A model generated the notes under the pieces. It saw only the letters and a program-made list of their open reading frames with translations, did no database searches and was not told where the DNA came from. Below are positions 10,023 through 20,813 of a stretch of DNA of 64,000 nt, piece after piece. The DNA comes from Trichobilharzia szidati (taxonomy: Eukaryota; Platyhelminthes; Trematoda; Strigeidida; Schistosomatidae). Location of the stretch: the NCBI GenBank assembly GCA_944472155.2, contig OX235271.1, forward strand, positions 40,350,633-40,414,632. The letters run 5' to 3'. The position numbers were made by a program, and so were the translations under genes. The number at the start of each line of letters is the position of its first letter. The stretch's first letter is position 1.

Positions 10023-12156
10023 ACTGAGGGTGTATTACATCATGGCGTTACATTTCTTCTTAAAATAGATGACAAAAGTAGACTACCTTTACATTTATAT
10101 ATTCGTGTTAACACCTGAATATTTCAGTTTGAATTTTGTCACAAAATCAACGTCATCTAAAGAATCAGTGAAATCTATTAAACCCTGAAGAGCAGCGTGT
10201 ATTTGTGACCTCATCAGTAAGCGAATCCTGAACATTTAATTTACGGGCTGAATACACTGACCATTGGACAAATGGATTGGAATTCAGTGACGAATGAATT
10301 CACAAGTCTCTCAATTAGCAACATAGCACTAACGCCTCTTAACTCATTTGGCTGTTATCCGTTCTGACATGGACGTGATAAACTCGACTGATGACGATTT
10401 CTCATTAGAACTCCATGAATTCATGGTTCATTGGATTCTAACCATATGTGAAGACGGTCAGCCTGAAGTTTTTTATATAATACGTCACTCCTTCGTACGC
10501 AAGAAATACCGAAGAATTTCACCTATTTAGGATCTGAACCTCAATAAATCCGAGCAGTTCTTTCCATTGGTGATCCCAGATACCTACAGAAAGCAAGGCT
10601 TAACAAAAAATTATTTTATTTTGCAGATGCAGTTTGCCTTTCAATCTATATCAAAATCATTAGAATATACAATAGGGAGAGTGACAATAAGTTGGATTTG
10701 GTGTTCTGACACACACACTGTCAGAACGTTTTATGAACCCATTTCTGAGAGAAGGCAAACCGATTAATGGAAAAAATGGTTACTGCAAATTGAAAACAAC
10801 CTCATGAGTAAAGTGACCACAAAATTTAAACTGTAAATCAGAATGAATGGTCACCAAACATAAGAGTTCAAAGTCACACAACTAAATACAGGCTACAGTT
10901 TTAAATCATAAGAACTCCTGACAGTTGCATCCCTTTAATTATATTTTTTTTAATGTTAGCTTTCTCAAGAAAAGACAGTTAAATGGCATTCGTTTTTAAC
11001 CACCAAGAACTGTCGATATTGCTTTTTAGAATACTTCAAACGAAAAGCAATTCTGACACTCTGCCTCTGAGAGAAATTAAAATCAAAAGTTATCAAACAA
11101 CTGTGCAATATATCTTGAAGGATCTGTCTAGACAAAATCCGGTTCACTCAAAATTTTTTATCGTAGAATTTGAGTCTGATACAGAAACAACAGAACGGCA
11201 GTTAATACTATTTCCCAAATGTACACTGCTCGTTTTCTATGCGATAATAACAGCCTGTTTTATGAGATGTTAAATGCATTGCTGCATCATTTTAGCATTC
11301 AGTCATTTCTTTATGGTCATTTCTAAATGAAAAAAAAACAAATCCCAACTGACTACCTTAACACCTTATTCACCCACAGTATGGGACTGTGGATAAATAT
11401 TTACTTATTTCTTACATTGAAAAACCTTATCAATGGTACAACTAAACTTCTGTATTGTAGGACAACATAAGATTTGGTTAAATTTGGCCCTATAATAGAT
11501 TTGGTTACACGAAGAAAGCTGTATGTATTATGTATGATCATTAAAGTTTTCAAATCATACACACTCGTGTGAATTTGTTATGAAATGTCAATGTGAACTG
11601 AAATAATTCAGTTGGTTCATCAATAAATAGGAGAAGCTATAAAAATAATAGAAAAATAATTCGCTGGTAGTTCAGTAGTAGAATGCTGTCCAACCTCACG
11701 TGTGGTCCGACACTGATTCCCAGTCGAAGCTCTCCTATACCTGTCTTAGCCAGCAGTAAGTCTAAATAGGACAGGAGGTTGAACCGAAAACTCACCCAGT
11801 AATAATAATGCCACCTCCACTGAAATTCTAAGTCTCACGCTTAAAGATCTGCGTTCCACTAGTAACGCAGATGAATGAGGAAAAAAACAATGGGAAAGTA
11901 TGGATATAAAGCAGACCTAGACTAAAATATTTTCGGCAGGAAAATTAGGACTAACACTGGTAAGGTTATTGCTTAATGTGCAAGTAAGCATCCATAATAG
12001 GTGAACTCATGAAGCCTTATAGTACTGGCCTATCTTTATTCTGAGACTTACTTCTGATTAGGAGTTAATTGGTGGATGGTGACTAGCAGTAGAATCCAGG
12101 ATGCGCATTTCGTCCTATTTGGGACTCGTCAACTGGATGTTCCTGCAATCCTCAGG
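10023..12156. other. intergenic stretch with no supportable gene
   Basis: Open frames at 10,348-10,767 and 10,983-11,273 are short, AT-biased and without recognisable domains. The only structured element seen is a tRNA-like segment at 11,661-11,730. The last 90 bases before the gap look like a dispersed-repeat fragment but were not classified. Confidence 0.5.
11661..11730 (+). repeat. tRNA-Gly-like SINE head (candidate)
   Basis: The segment TGGTAGTTCAGTAGTAGAAT at about 11,665-11,684 closely resembles the 5' half and A box of a tRNA-Gly. A degenerate B-box region with TGATTCCCAG follows about 35 nt later. The 3' acceptor half does not pair well, so this is a tRNA-derived repeat and not a functional tRNA gene. 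Only one copy was seen in the window, so family status is unproven. Confidence 0.35.
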
Positions 12157-12652
12157 NNNNNNNNNNNNNNNNNNNNNNNNNNNNNNNNNNNNNNNNNNNN
12201 NNNNNNNNNNNNNNNNNNNNNNNNNNNNNNNNNNNNNNNNNNNNNNNNNNNNNNNNNNNNNNNNNNNNNNNNNNNNNNNNNNNNNNNNNNNNNNNNNNNN
12301 NNNNNNNNNNNNNNNNNNNNNNNNNNNNNNNNNNNNNNNNNNNNNNNNNNNNNNNNNNNNNNNNNNNNNNNNNNNNNNNNNNNNNNNNNNNNNNNNNNNN
12401 NNNNNNNNNNNNNNNNNNNNNNNNNNNNNNNNNNNNNNNNNNNNNNNNNNNNNNNNNNNNNNNNNNNNNNNNNNNNNNNNNNNNNNNNNNNNNNNNNNNN
12501 NNNNNNNNNNNNNNNNNNNNNNNNNNNNNNNNNNNNNNNNNNNNNNNNNNNNNNNNNNNNNNNNNNNNNNNNNNNNNNNNNNNNNNNNNNNNNNNNNNNN
12601 NNNNNNNNNNNNNNNNNNNNNNNNNNNNNNNNNNNNNNNNNNNNNNNNNNNN
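12157..12652. other. assembly gap (496 N)
   Basis: A run of unknown bases. All open frames crossing it are artefacts. Confidence 1.
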
Positions 12653-12835
12653 TCAATAATGCATAGATGGAAACTCAGTTAGTCAGTTCATTAATACAAC
12701 CGACGCACACGAATCGTATTTTTAGATGGAATCCATGCAACAACTGGATTATAAGTTAACTTATCCAAACAAATGATCTAGAAATAATATATTACACATA
12801 TGTGTGTGAGTTTAAATGTTAAACTTTAGATAAGT

Positions 12836-12866
12836 GGATATATATATGTATATATATATATATATA
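12836..12866. repeat. TA microsatellite
   Basis: An imperfect TATA run, interrupted by TATGTATA. Confidence 0.8.
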
Positions 12867-12944
12867 AATTTGATTAAAGGTTGAAATAATAGATTATTCT
12901 CAATTTATCAGTCGGAAAGAAGACGCATAACAGTTATTTCACTA

Positions 12945-13200
12945 AATCTATGGTGCAATATTGGTATGATAAGGTGAGCAATATTGAGGTTAGGCTTCGG
13001 TCGAGTGCTAGGTAAGGCGAGGAAATCAATAGACAAAATTGTGAAATTACATCGACTGAGATGGTTAGGACATGCGCTACGTATGCCTAGATACCGCCTT
13101 CCTCGACAATGGGCAATGTTAGCTGATATAGGCTCAGGCTGGAATAGAGCTAGCGGCGGTCAAACCAAAACATGGCCTCACCAGTCAATGAAGACAGACA
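12945..13200 (+). pseudogene. RTE-like LINE (family A) C-terminal fragment
   Basis: Translation gives YDKVSNIEVRL, then KLHRLRWLGHALRMP and MLADIGSGW with GGQTKTW. This block is shared by the family A copies at 21.1-22.4, 24.6-25.7, 25.7-26.7 and 38.2-39 kb. The reading frame shifts at about 13,015. It lies just outside the palindrome at 13,261. Confidence 0.75.
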
Positions 13201-13386
13201 TTATGGCAAGCTATGCTATTAACTCATTATATACTAGAATCCTTGCATATTCCCATTTTTAATATTGGAACAAGACATATAAGCGAACAATATTGTTTTC
13301 AATTAGATCTTCTTCAGGCTTTATTCTAATTTGCATAGATTTTTATATAAAACGGTTTTGACCAATGACGGTGATTTTGTGGATCA

Positions 13387-13423
<37 letters not shown>

Positions 13424-13676
13424 TGGTAAATGTTTGGAACGTGGTTAGTAACGATGATTATAATGATAACAAAATATTGATAATAAGGTTTATGCAGGTG
13501 GCGATAAGAATAACAAAGGTAGTATGTGTATATGTAGACAATTCAATAAATAAATTAGGTCAAATCTTAAAAGTTACGTAATACTAAAGGTGAAGTGGAC
13601 AGATAATCAGAGTTTAAATAAATAAAATACGAAGGAGATGGAAAATAAGAAAGGGTGGGAGGGTTTTGAATAGAAT

Positions 13677-13880
13677 TCACCTAGGCCAAGGGAGAGACAA
13701 AGGTAGAACAAACTTCTTTTGTATGCAAAGACTAGGATTGTTCTCTCGAATTCCCATAGCTTCGGCTATGTGTAAAAGACGGATTCGAATTCCGTTCGAA
13801 AGGCTCGATGGAATGCGAAAGATAATTTTGAAGGCACTATTTTTGTCCACTTGGTGACCGCTATCAATCAAATGAACCAA
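13677..13880 (-). pseudogene. PLE endonuclease C-terminal tail (left palindrome arm)
   Basis: The frame reads HLIDSGHQVDKNSAF, then FRIPSSLSNGIRIRLL, LHIAEAMGIR and PLSLPWPR. This matches the terminal part of the PLE at 57.6 kb (INRAFRVIYHIP, LLNIAEAAGI, LSLPW). The sequence from 13,676 down to about 13,261 is the PLE 3' tail and terminal repeat. Upstream coding is replaced by a LINE B 3' end that joins near 13,885. Confidence 0.8.
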
Positions 13881-13896
13881 AATAGATTTTATTTAT

Positions 13897-14450
13897 TTAT
13901 TTAAACGCAGAAAAAACTTGGTACAATATGGCACCAAGAAAGATGCGCCACACAATAATAATAAAACAACATAGATTAAAAGTAAAAATATAAATAGAAA
14001 AGGGATATAGAACTTCATTTGTAAGGAAAACAGTCATGTTTAACAAGTTCAAACAGTATTCGTTAACTATCATCAGGAAGGGAAGAAAGAAGGAAATTGC
14101 AACACGTTCGCCACTGATTACGATTCTTGGCCATATCCGATAACGTTTCGAGCTATCTCGCGGACCCCAACCAGGGAGTCGTGACGCACCAACCGATGCT
14201 AATCTAGCACAAAAATCCTCCATCCCGTCCCAGGGCTAGCGTACAGAGACCTGTACGGAAGCCTCTGGGATGACAATCGCAGCACATATCCAAACCACCG
14301 AAGCCGGTGTTTCCAGATGACGACACTCAATGAATGGTGATCTCCACTGTGTTCAAACACACGCCGCCGAACCTCAGAATTACTCACGCGATGATGCCAT
14401 CGAACGCAAGCAATCCTGCGGAGACAGAGATGATCGAACACGCAGTGGTC
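13897..14450 (-). pseudogene. LINE B (RTE-like) C-terminal and 3' end, left arm
   Basis: Encoded motifs are FDHLCLRRIACVRWHHRVSN, HRLRWFGYVLR and PYRSLYASPGTGW, the LINE C-terminal domain. A 3' untranslated stretch follows and ends in a TAAATAAATAAATAAAAT-type tail at about 13,886-13,903. That tail marks the LINE 3' terminus inserted into PLE sequence. Confidence 0.75.
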
Positions 14451-14466
14451 TTAACTAAATGGTCTC

Positions 14467-14715
14467 ATGCTGAATTCCTCAAAATGCCAGACTATTGACT
14501 TCTCCCTTAGGCATAAACGAGATCTACAAACACTAGTAAGTTCTCATGAAGCCTGTTGCATTGAGGGGACTAAAATTGAAACTAAGTCTAATGCAAAATA
14601 CCTCGGTCTAGTTCTATCTTCCGACCTTACTTGGACATCTCATATCCTAACAATTTCTAAGAAAGTGTTCTGTCTAACCTACTACATTAAGAAACTTAGA
14701 CGATCTGGAATCACC
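14467..14715 (+). pseudogene. CR1-like RT fragment inserted in LINE B (left arm)
   Basis: The frame contains NSSKCQTIDFSLR, then KYLGLVLSSDLTWTSHI and SKKVFCLTYYIKKLRR. This is the RT thumb region typical of CR1/Jockey LINEs (YLG...D..W..HI...KK). It is antisense to LINE B and separates the LINE B ETWPLRAED segment from FDHLCLRR, which are contiguous in the family. It is therefore a nested insertion or a template-switch product. Confidence 0.75.
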
Positions 14716-15245
14716 CAATCCTCAGCTCGGAGAGGCCAGGTTTCACAGGTGTAGAGCAAGACAGCCCGCACCGAAGCATTGTATACCCGACCTTTGACAG
14801 CCAGACTGACGTCGCGACGGCACCAGAGGTAGCTCAAATCGATGTATGCCACCCTAGCCTTCATTATACGGTTGGAAATCTCATCCGTCACCCCTCCGCC
14901 AGCACTCACACAACTACCCAGATACACAAACTTATCAACAACTTCAAGCGGTTCACTCGCAAGAGTGAGTGCAGGTACAGGCTCCTGCCAATCTTGTAAC
15001 AGTACTTTGCACTTAGACGGTGCAAAGCACATACCATACTTACAGACACTGATCGCCAACTGATTAAGTGCGATTTGGGCAGCCTGCATGCTATCGCACA
15101 GTAATACGATATCGTCTGCATACTCGAGGTCGAAAAGTCTATCTCCAGGTAGCAGATCTACACCACCTTCACGCACAACCCTTCAGAGCTGACTCCAGAA
15201 TGTCATGGATGGCAAAGTTAAAGAGAAATTGGGCAATCCTGTCTA
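14716..15245 (-). pseudogene. LINE B reverse transcriptase with intact YADD
   Basis: The minus-strand frame contains LLPGDRLFDLEYADDIVLL (catalytic YADD preserved), CKYGMCFAPSKCKVLLQDW, KFVYLGSCVSAGGGVTDEI and VKGRVYNASVRAVLLYTCETW. This is the C-terminal half of an RTE-like RT. It is open for about 150 residues and stops where the CR1 fragment intervenes. The part above 14,940 lies in the palindrome spacer and has no mirror copy. Confidence 0.85.
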
Positions 15246-15284
15246 ACCCCACTGTTGGTTGGGAACAGTGTTGATAGTCGGTTG

Positions 15285-15510
15285 TATCTGGGTAGTTGTG
15301 TGAGTGCTGGCGGAGGGGTGACGGATGAGATTTCCAACCGTATAATGAAGGCTAGGGTGGCATACATCGATTTGAGCTACCTCTGGTGCCGTCGCGACGT
15401 CAGTCTGGCTGTCAAAGGTCGGGTATACAATGCTTCGGTGCGGGCTGTCTTGCTCTACACCTGTGAAACCTGGCCTCTCCGAGCTGAGGATTGGGTGATT
15501 CCAGATCGTC
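15285..15510 (+). pseudogene. LINE B RT fragment (right arm)
   Basis: The mirror copy of the left-arm RT begins at YLGSCVSAGGG and runs to ETWPLRAED with the same residues. It lacks the YADD part because the arm ends there. Confidence 0.85.
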
Positions 15511-15742
15511 TAAGTTTCTTAATGTAGTAGGTTAGACAGAACACTTTCTTAGAAATTGTTAGGATATGAGATGTCCAAGTAAGGTCGGAAGATAGAACTA
15601 GACCGTGGTATTTTGCATTAGACTTAGTTTCAATTTTAGTCCCCTCAATGCAACAGGCTTCATGAGAACTTACTAGTGTTTGTAGATCTCGTTTATGCCT
15701 AAGGGAGAAGTCAATAGTCTGGCATTTTGAGGAATTCAGCAT
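15500..15742 (-). pseudogene. CR1-like RT fragment (right arm)
   Basis: The mirror copy of the 14,467-14,715 fragment differs by at least one residue (KYHGL in place of KYLGL). The insertion therefore predates the inverted duplication. Confidence 0.75.
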
Positions 15743-15767
15743 GAGACCATTTAGTTAAGACCACTGC

Positions 15768-16312
15768 GTGTTCGATCATCTCTGTCTCCGCAGGATTGCT
15801 TGCGTTCGATGGCATCATCGCGTGAGTAATTCTGAGGTTCGGCGGCGTGTGTTTGAACACAGTGGAGATCACCATTCATTGAGTGTCGTCATCTGGAAAC
15901 ACCGGCTTCGGTGGTTTGGATATGTGCTGCGAATGTCATCCCAGAGGCTTCCGTACAGGTCTCTGTACGCTAGCCCTGGAACGGGATGGAGGATTTTTGT
16001 GCTAGATTAGCATCGGTTGGTGCGTCAGGACTCCATGGTTGGGGTCCGCGAGATAGCTCGAAACGTTATCGGATATGGCCAAGAATCGTAATCAGTGGCG
16101 AACGTGTTGCAATTTCCTTCTTTCTTCCCTTCCTGATGATAGTTAACGAATACTGTTTGAACTTGTTAAACATGACTGTTTTCCTTACAAATGAAGTTCT
16201 ATATCCCTTTTCTATTTATATCTTCACTTTTAATCTATGTTGTTTTATTATTATTGTGTGGCGCATCTTTCTTGGTGCCATATTGTACCAAGTTTTTTCT
16301 GCGTTTAAATAA
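15768..16312 (+). pseudogene. LINE B C-terminal and 3' end (right arm)
   Basis: Mirror of 13,897-14,450, with the same FDHLCLRRIACVRWHHR and LRWFGYVLR motifs and the same A-rich TAAA tail at about 16,306-16,322. Small substitutions include ASGLHGWGPRD against ASRLPGWGPRD in the left arm. Confidence 0.75.
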
Positions 16313-16328
16313 ATAAATAAAATCTATT

Positions 16329-16532
16329 TTGGTTCATTTGATTGATAGCGGTCACCAAGTGGACAAAAATAGTGCCTTCAAAGTTATCTATCGCATTCCA
16401 TCGAGCCTTTCGAACGGAATTCGAATCCGTCTTTTACACATAGCCGAAGCTATGGGAATTCGAGAGAACAATCCTAGTCTTTGCATACAAAAGAAGTTTG
16501 TTCTACCTTTGTCTCTCCCTTGGCCTAGGTGA
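16329..16532 (+). pseudogene. PLE endonuclease C-terminal tail (right arm)
   Basis: Mirror of 13,677-13,880: HLIDSGHQVDKNSAFKVIYRIP, with IYRIP where the left arm has IFRIP. It is followed by PLE 3' sequence to about 16,938, including an ATT microsatellite at 16,788-16,817 and a CTGAAG...GAAAAC hammerhead-like remnant near 16,886-16,905. Confidence 0.8.
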
Positions 16533-16785
16533 ATTCTATTCAAAACCCTCCCACCCTTTCTTATTTTCCATCTCCTTCGTATTTTATTTATATAAACTCT
16601 GATTATCTGTCCACTTCACCTTTAGTATTACGTAACTTTTAAGATTTGACCTAATTTATTTATTGAATTGTCTACATATACACATACTACCTTTGTTATT
16701 ATTATCGCCACCTGCATAAACCTTATTATCAATATTTTGTTATCATTATAATCATCGTTATTAACCACGTTCCAAACATTTACCA

Positions 16786-16816
<31 letters not shown>

Positions 16817-16989
16817 TGATCCACAAAATCACCGTCATTGTTCAAAACCGTTTTATATATAAATCTATGTAAATTAGAATAAAGCCTGAAGATCTAATTG
16901 AAAACAATATTGTTCGCTTATATGCTTTGTTTTAATATATTTGTATCCCTATCATTAAAAGTTTTGATATCATTTCCATTCTACTAGAA

Positions 16990-18240
16990 TCATATACAAT
17001 GCTATCACAAAGGTGTCCACTTGACACTAGTGAAATAATTAAGACCTTAAAATTCTTTCTAAATAGTAATTATTTTACATTTAAAGGGAGTTTATATAGA
17101 CAGACAAATGGCGTTGCTATGGGTTCTCCAGTTTCCCCAATAGTCACTGATCGTTTTGTGAATAGATTCGAGGATAACATCTTTTCAGGCATACACACTC
17201 CTTAAATATGGTTAAGATATGTAGATGATACGTTTGTAAAGCTAAAACGTGATCTACGCAGTTCATTCCTGAAGAAACTGAACAATCTATTTCATTGAAT
17301 CCAGTTTGCTCCGGAAGCAGAATCAGACATCGGTGAACTACCATTTTTAGACTGCCTAGTTAAGAGGAAGGAAAACGGACATATTGAGGAAGAAAACCCA
17401 CTCCAATAAATATCTAAACTTCGGATCATCACACCCCATCGGCGCAAATGTATCAGCTGTTTCAAGTCTTCTTATACAAGCACACTCTCTGATAACCGAT
17501 GAGAAAGAAAAGGAAATATTAAACATCACTGAAACTCTCGAGCAAAACAACTACCTAAAGAACTTCATCAACACTGACATTAAATGTGGTTGAAAACGTA
17601 TTCCGAAGACATGAGCTGCAACAGTTGTCATTACATATAGAGCAGAGATGTTAGACAATATCATAAGAGTACTCAATGAGGACGAGATCAGAGTTTTCTT
17701 CAAAATATCAGACATGCACACTACAAAAAACCTTTTCCATATAAAACACCAAATCCCTTAAGATTCTAATTGTGTCTATAAAAGAAAATGCTTGGAATGT
17801 GATGTGATATACATCAGACAAACATCTCGAGAAATCAGAATCAGAAGAAATGAACACCATAGAGCATCTCTTCGACCACTGAGAAATCCAGTTGAACTAG
17901 AAAAGTGTGAAGAATCATCAACCATAGGTCTACACGCTATAGAATCGGGTCACAAAATTGATTTTGACAATATTGAAATCTTTATTATTTGATTCCCAAA
18001 ATCACCGTCATTGGTTAAAAATTTTATATATAAATCTATGTAAATTAGAGTAAAGCCTGAAGAAGATCTAATTGAAAACAATATTGTTCGCTTATATGTC
18101 TTGTTCTAATATTGAAATCACCACCCAGAAAAATTTCAGAAATCACAAGAAACGTCTAATATCAGAAGCACTTCATATCAAATGGAATCCAAATTGTTTG
18201 ACTAGGAATGATGGACTAAAACAGAATTAGAACCAGTTAC
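16990..18240 (+). pseudogene. decayed PLE: reverse transcriptase and GIY-YIG endonuclease
   Basis: The RT fingers/palm are visible as SLYRQTNGVAMGSPVSPIV, the conserved PLE NGVAMGSP motif. RYVDDTFVKLK (catalytic YVDD, about 17,215) and PFLDCLVKRK follow. Stops lie near 17,203 and 17,298. The endonuclease remnant reads CDVIYIRQTSREIRIRRNEH (YIR replaces YIG) and ends AIESGHKIDFDNIEI. There the frame is interrupted by a 127-bp PLE tail at 17,981-18,107. Multiple stops and the changed glycine make it inactive. Confidence 0.85.
17981..18107 (+). mobile_element. 127-bp PLE terminal fragment inserted in a PLE, 12-bp target duplication
   Basis: The host PLE sequence AATATTGAAATC occurs at 17969-17980 and again at 18108-18119, flanking the insert exactly. 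The insert equals the outer ends of the palindrome: the AAATCACCGTCATTGGTTAAAA motif (here TTAAAAATT) through AATATTGTTCGCTTATATG...TTGTTC. It contains only PLE 3' sequence, so it is a severely 5'-truncated insertion. Confidence 0.9.
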
Positions 18241-19390
18241 AGAACCCCCATCCCCCATGAAATGACAAAATCAACACGGACGTGATAAGAAATTTCATTA
18301 TGTAAACACACGCTGCTTTTATATCAAATCCAACAATCTACACCTGGTTTTGTTATGCTTACCAATTGGCCAATTTGACCCCCTGCTGATGAACGATGAT
18401 TTAGTTGTTATATATAAGCTGAGTGGATTTTGTAAATTCCGGTTTAATATTACTACTATGATAAAGCTGTTAGCAGCATTTGACATAGCGAAACGTCAGT
18501 AAAACCATCATTATAGTTTTGTCTTTTTCATTCATTGGGAAATACAAAAAAACTTTTATCACAATGAATTCTCTGAGACATATATACAAAATTATAATTT
18601 TTATATATTTCACATCTCGTTGCCTGCTTGAATCACTGGGCTACCTAGAACTATATGTTGTCCGGAAAAGATTTTCCACATCACACTTGTTTGATGGCTG
18701 GTTTTACCGGCGGGTTATACAAGCTGAAGTGGAGCAGAATTCGAACTCGGGAATCATCATTAACTGAAAACCACATCTCTACAGAAACAAATCTTCATCA
18801 ATTGAATTTCATTTGTTAAGAAAACAGATTAATCAAGTCGAGTACTTAAGCAATTAACGGTACTGGTAAAACTATAAAGCATCTTACCTGTAGTAGGCTA
18901 TTAGTCACGTAATGGATTGATTTAAGGTTGATGTTACTACTCATTGTCAGTTGAGTAGATGGAGCGCGATACGAACCCTAGATGTACTGGCTGGGAGTCG
19001 ACTGCTTAAGCCACTAAGTCACACACACACACACTTTAACCAAACACCCATAATTTCGTATGTTAATGAATCATCCACTGGACTACTAATCAAGGATTTC
19101 TCCTGAATAAGAAAAGTCATGTAGTGTCCTTAATATCATTTTCAAACACTTGTTGACGATTAGGGATAATCCAGGCATTCACACTTCTATCTACCGACAG
19201 TAAACTGCAGGTATATCATGGGCTTGTGAAAATCTGTCCTTCTGCCTGGAGCTGATTAAACCCCTCAATGAGTAAAAACGGGGTCCAAATGCATGCGTCA
19301 ATGCTTAGAAGGCGATAGCCTAGAGACTAATAGACCACAAACTTATCATCTTTATAAAAACAAAAACAAAAAATACAGGATAGGTAGAAT
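18241..19390. other. PLE 3' tail and non-coding sequence
   Basis: The first part (to about 18,530) follows the PLE coding remnant and carries a CTGCTGATGAACGATG block at about 18,384, likely its terminal sequence. On the minus strand, 18,960-19,022 resembles a tRNA: A-box-like TTAGTGGCTTAAGC and B-box-like GGTTCGTATCG. It could be a decayed SINE. No gene was found; the TPD52-like gene must continue somewhere below 19,395, but its last exon was not recognised. Confidence 0.45.
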
Positions 19391-19394
19391 TTAC

Positions 19395-19455
19395 CTTGAC
19401 TGTTGAGAAAGCTGAACCAACTTTATCGTTTAATGACTTGACAACATCTGAATTA
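19395..19455 (-). CDS. TPD52: TPD52-like gene, exon 4 (last exon recognised)
   Basis: Sixty-one bases are bounded by an acceptor (AAATATTTTAG) and a donor (GTCAAG then GTAAAT). The exon enters with one nucleotide completing an Arg codon and then reads NSDVVKSLNDKVGSAFSTVK. TPD52-family proteins have a comparable NSP-FKSFEEKV segment after the coiled coil. The phase matches exon 3 exactly, and the intron between them (19,456-19,517) is only 62 nt. It ends in phase 0, so at least one more coding exon is expected further left. Confidence 0.8.
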
Positions 19456-19517
19456 CTAAAATATTTAAAAAGAGAAGTCAGTATAATGCTGGTTACAAAA
19501 GCTAAAACCAATCCTAC

Positions 19518-19619
19518 CGGATTGCAGAAATAGTTGACCCGACTTTCTCTTTAGTATCTTGGGCTATATTCACTGTTTTATCCTTTGCTTTGTTTAACAG
19601 TTCACTAGCTTTAATATAT
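19518..19619 (-). CDS. TPD52: TPD52-like gene, exon 3
   Basis: The 102-nt exon has an acceptor CTCTGTTTGTAG and a donor at CCG/GTAGG. It reads YIKASELLNKAKDK then VNIAQDTKEKVGSTISAI. This corresponds to the family segment after the coiled coil (AYKKTSETLSQ...KASAAFSSVGSVI in vertebrate proteins, from memory). One incoming nucleotide completes the Thr codon left by exon 2, and two outgoing nucleotides join exon 4. Exact phase agreement across three junctions is the strongest argument that this is a real gene. Confidence 0.83.
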
Positions 19620-19759
19620 CTACAAACAGAGTAGTGAAAATACGGATAATTTAAGAAAGTATACAGACAATGAAGGTGATTATTAGCAAAATAAAATCAT
19701 GAGTGAAATGAATAATAACGAACTTTATCTACTTCATGCATTTATTCCCCTTGATGAAT

Positions 19760-20086
19760 TTAAATAAAGCAAGAACAACAGTGGTTTGTGAAGAAGAATA
19801 TGGTACCATCATTTATTTCGTCGGCTTCTCATCAGCTGCTTACAGCCTAAATAAATTGTGAGGTTTACGTACAGAAAAGTTTTAACATACTTGTAAATTT
19901 TACATGTTGTCAGTTGACAGAAAGTTCCACAATTAGTGGAAAGTGCTCAGAAAATTGTGCTTATATATTTTTTACACAGGCAGTTCAAGTCAAAATAAAT
20001 GTATGCATACAATGGTAAAGGAGTTACGTAATAAAGACGAGAGGTGAGTAAGATGATGAGTAACTAATAAATTTGGTAACGATGTA
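19760..20086 (-). repeat. PLE terminal repeat, inverted copy
   Basis: About 327 bp, the reverse complement of 20,814-21,140 with few differences. It contains the hammerhead-like core on the minus strand (CTGATGA at 19835-19829, GAAA at 19819-19816). Confidence 0.88.
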
Positions 20087-20094
20087 CGGAAAGT

Positions 20095-20680
20095 TTCACT
20101 TCCTCGACATTGCCATGGAACGCCTAGAAGACGGTAGTCTTCAAAAGTCAATTTATCGAAAGCCTACATAGAAAGGACAATACTTACATTTCAATAGCTT
20201 TTGTCCAAATAGCTTTAAACGCGGTCTAGTCAAGACTCTGTACTGTAGAGCGAAAAGAATATGCTCTATAGAGAAATTAGAGGAAGAATTTGAGTTTCTT
20301 GAAAAGACATTGAAGAGCAATGGGTACCCTCAAAGGTTCATCAACAAGTATGGAAGATCTGAAGTCAAAAATGTAAAACAAATCACAGTGAAAAAAAGCC
20401 AATCTACTTTCAGCTTGATTATAAAGGTGAAAACATTACAGCGATGATCAACAGAAGGCTGAGTACATCACTAGCTATAGCCTATCCTGCAGCTAAGCTC
20501 GTTCCCGTCTATCGAACAACTTGCTCTTTGGTGCAATCAAAAATCGATAGATATCCTTCTCATGTGAACTCCAACTGTATATACAAATTTACATGTATCT
20601 GCGGGAGCAGTTTGCCGAAGCAATTTCTATCAAACGCTTCAAACCAGATTTATGTGTTCAGAAAGAAGCAGTTATTAGCC
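20095..20680 (+). pseudogene. PLE RT thumb and endonuclease start
   Basis: In frame fragments: KFHFLDIAMERLEDGSLQKS (the PLE FLD strand after the palm), a RAKRICS helix, EEEFEFLEKTLKSNGYPQRF, and later KLVPVYRTTCSL with YPSHVNSNCIYKFTCICGSS. The last is the cysteine-containing lead into GIY-YIG; the YIG itself is lost. Several stops and frameshifts are present. The RT palm is missing because of 5' truncation. Confidence 0.75.
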
Positions 20681-20813
20681 TTTCCTTGCCATGGTAACTG
20701 GATGTCTTTATTCTCTACTCTGATTACGTAATCTTTGTCTTTAACCTTACCCCTCTTTTTTATAATCTGTAATATTGCTTGTCTCTTGTTTCTATGACGT
20801 GATTTGAACTCAG

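Larger units (their letters stand above)
13261..16938. repeat. large near-perfect palindrome (arms about 1.67 kb, spacer about 330 bp)
   Basis: The left arm (about 13,261-14,940) is the reverse complement of the right arm (about 15,269-16,938) with only scattered differences. These include trinucleotide repeat lengths near 13,390 and 16,795 and a 3-nt indel in a GAAGAAGATC tract. Each arm reads, from outside in: PLE 3' terminal sequence, PLE C-terminal coding, LINE B 3' end, a CR1 fragment, LINE B RT. The spacer (about 14,941-15,268) continues LINE B only from the left arm. A recent inverted duplication of an already nested mosaic fits; an assembly fold-back is the main alternative. Confidence 0.9.

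Noticed and set aside
10348..11273. Short open frames as host genes
   Set aside because: No recognisable motif, no splice signals fitted, and composition is that of AT-rich non-coding DNA.
12076..12682. Three long open frames across the N run
   Set aside because: They consist almost entirely of unknown bases in the assembly gap.
13232..16991. TACTAGAATC at 13,232-13,241 and 16,982-16,991 as a target duplication around the palindrome
   Set aside because: The distances from the arm ends (about 20 and 43 bp) are unequal and ten bases in AT-rich DNA can match by chance.
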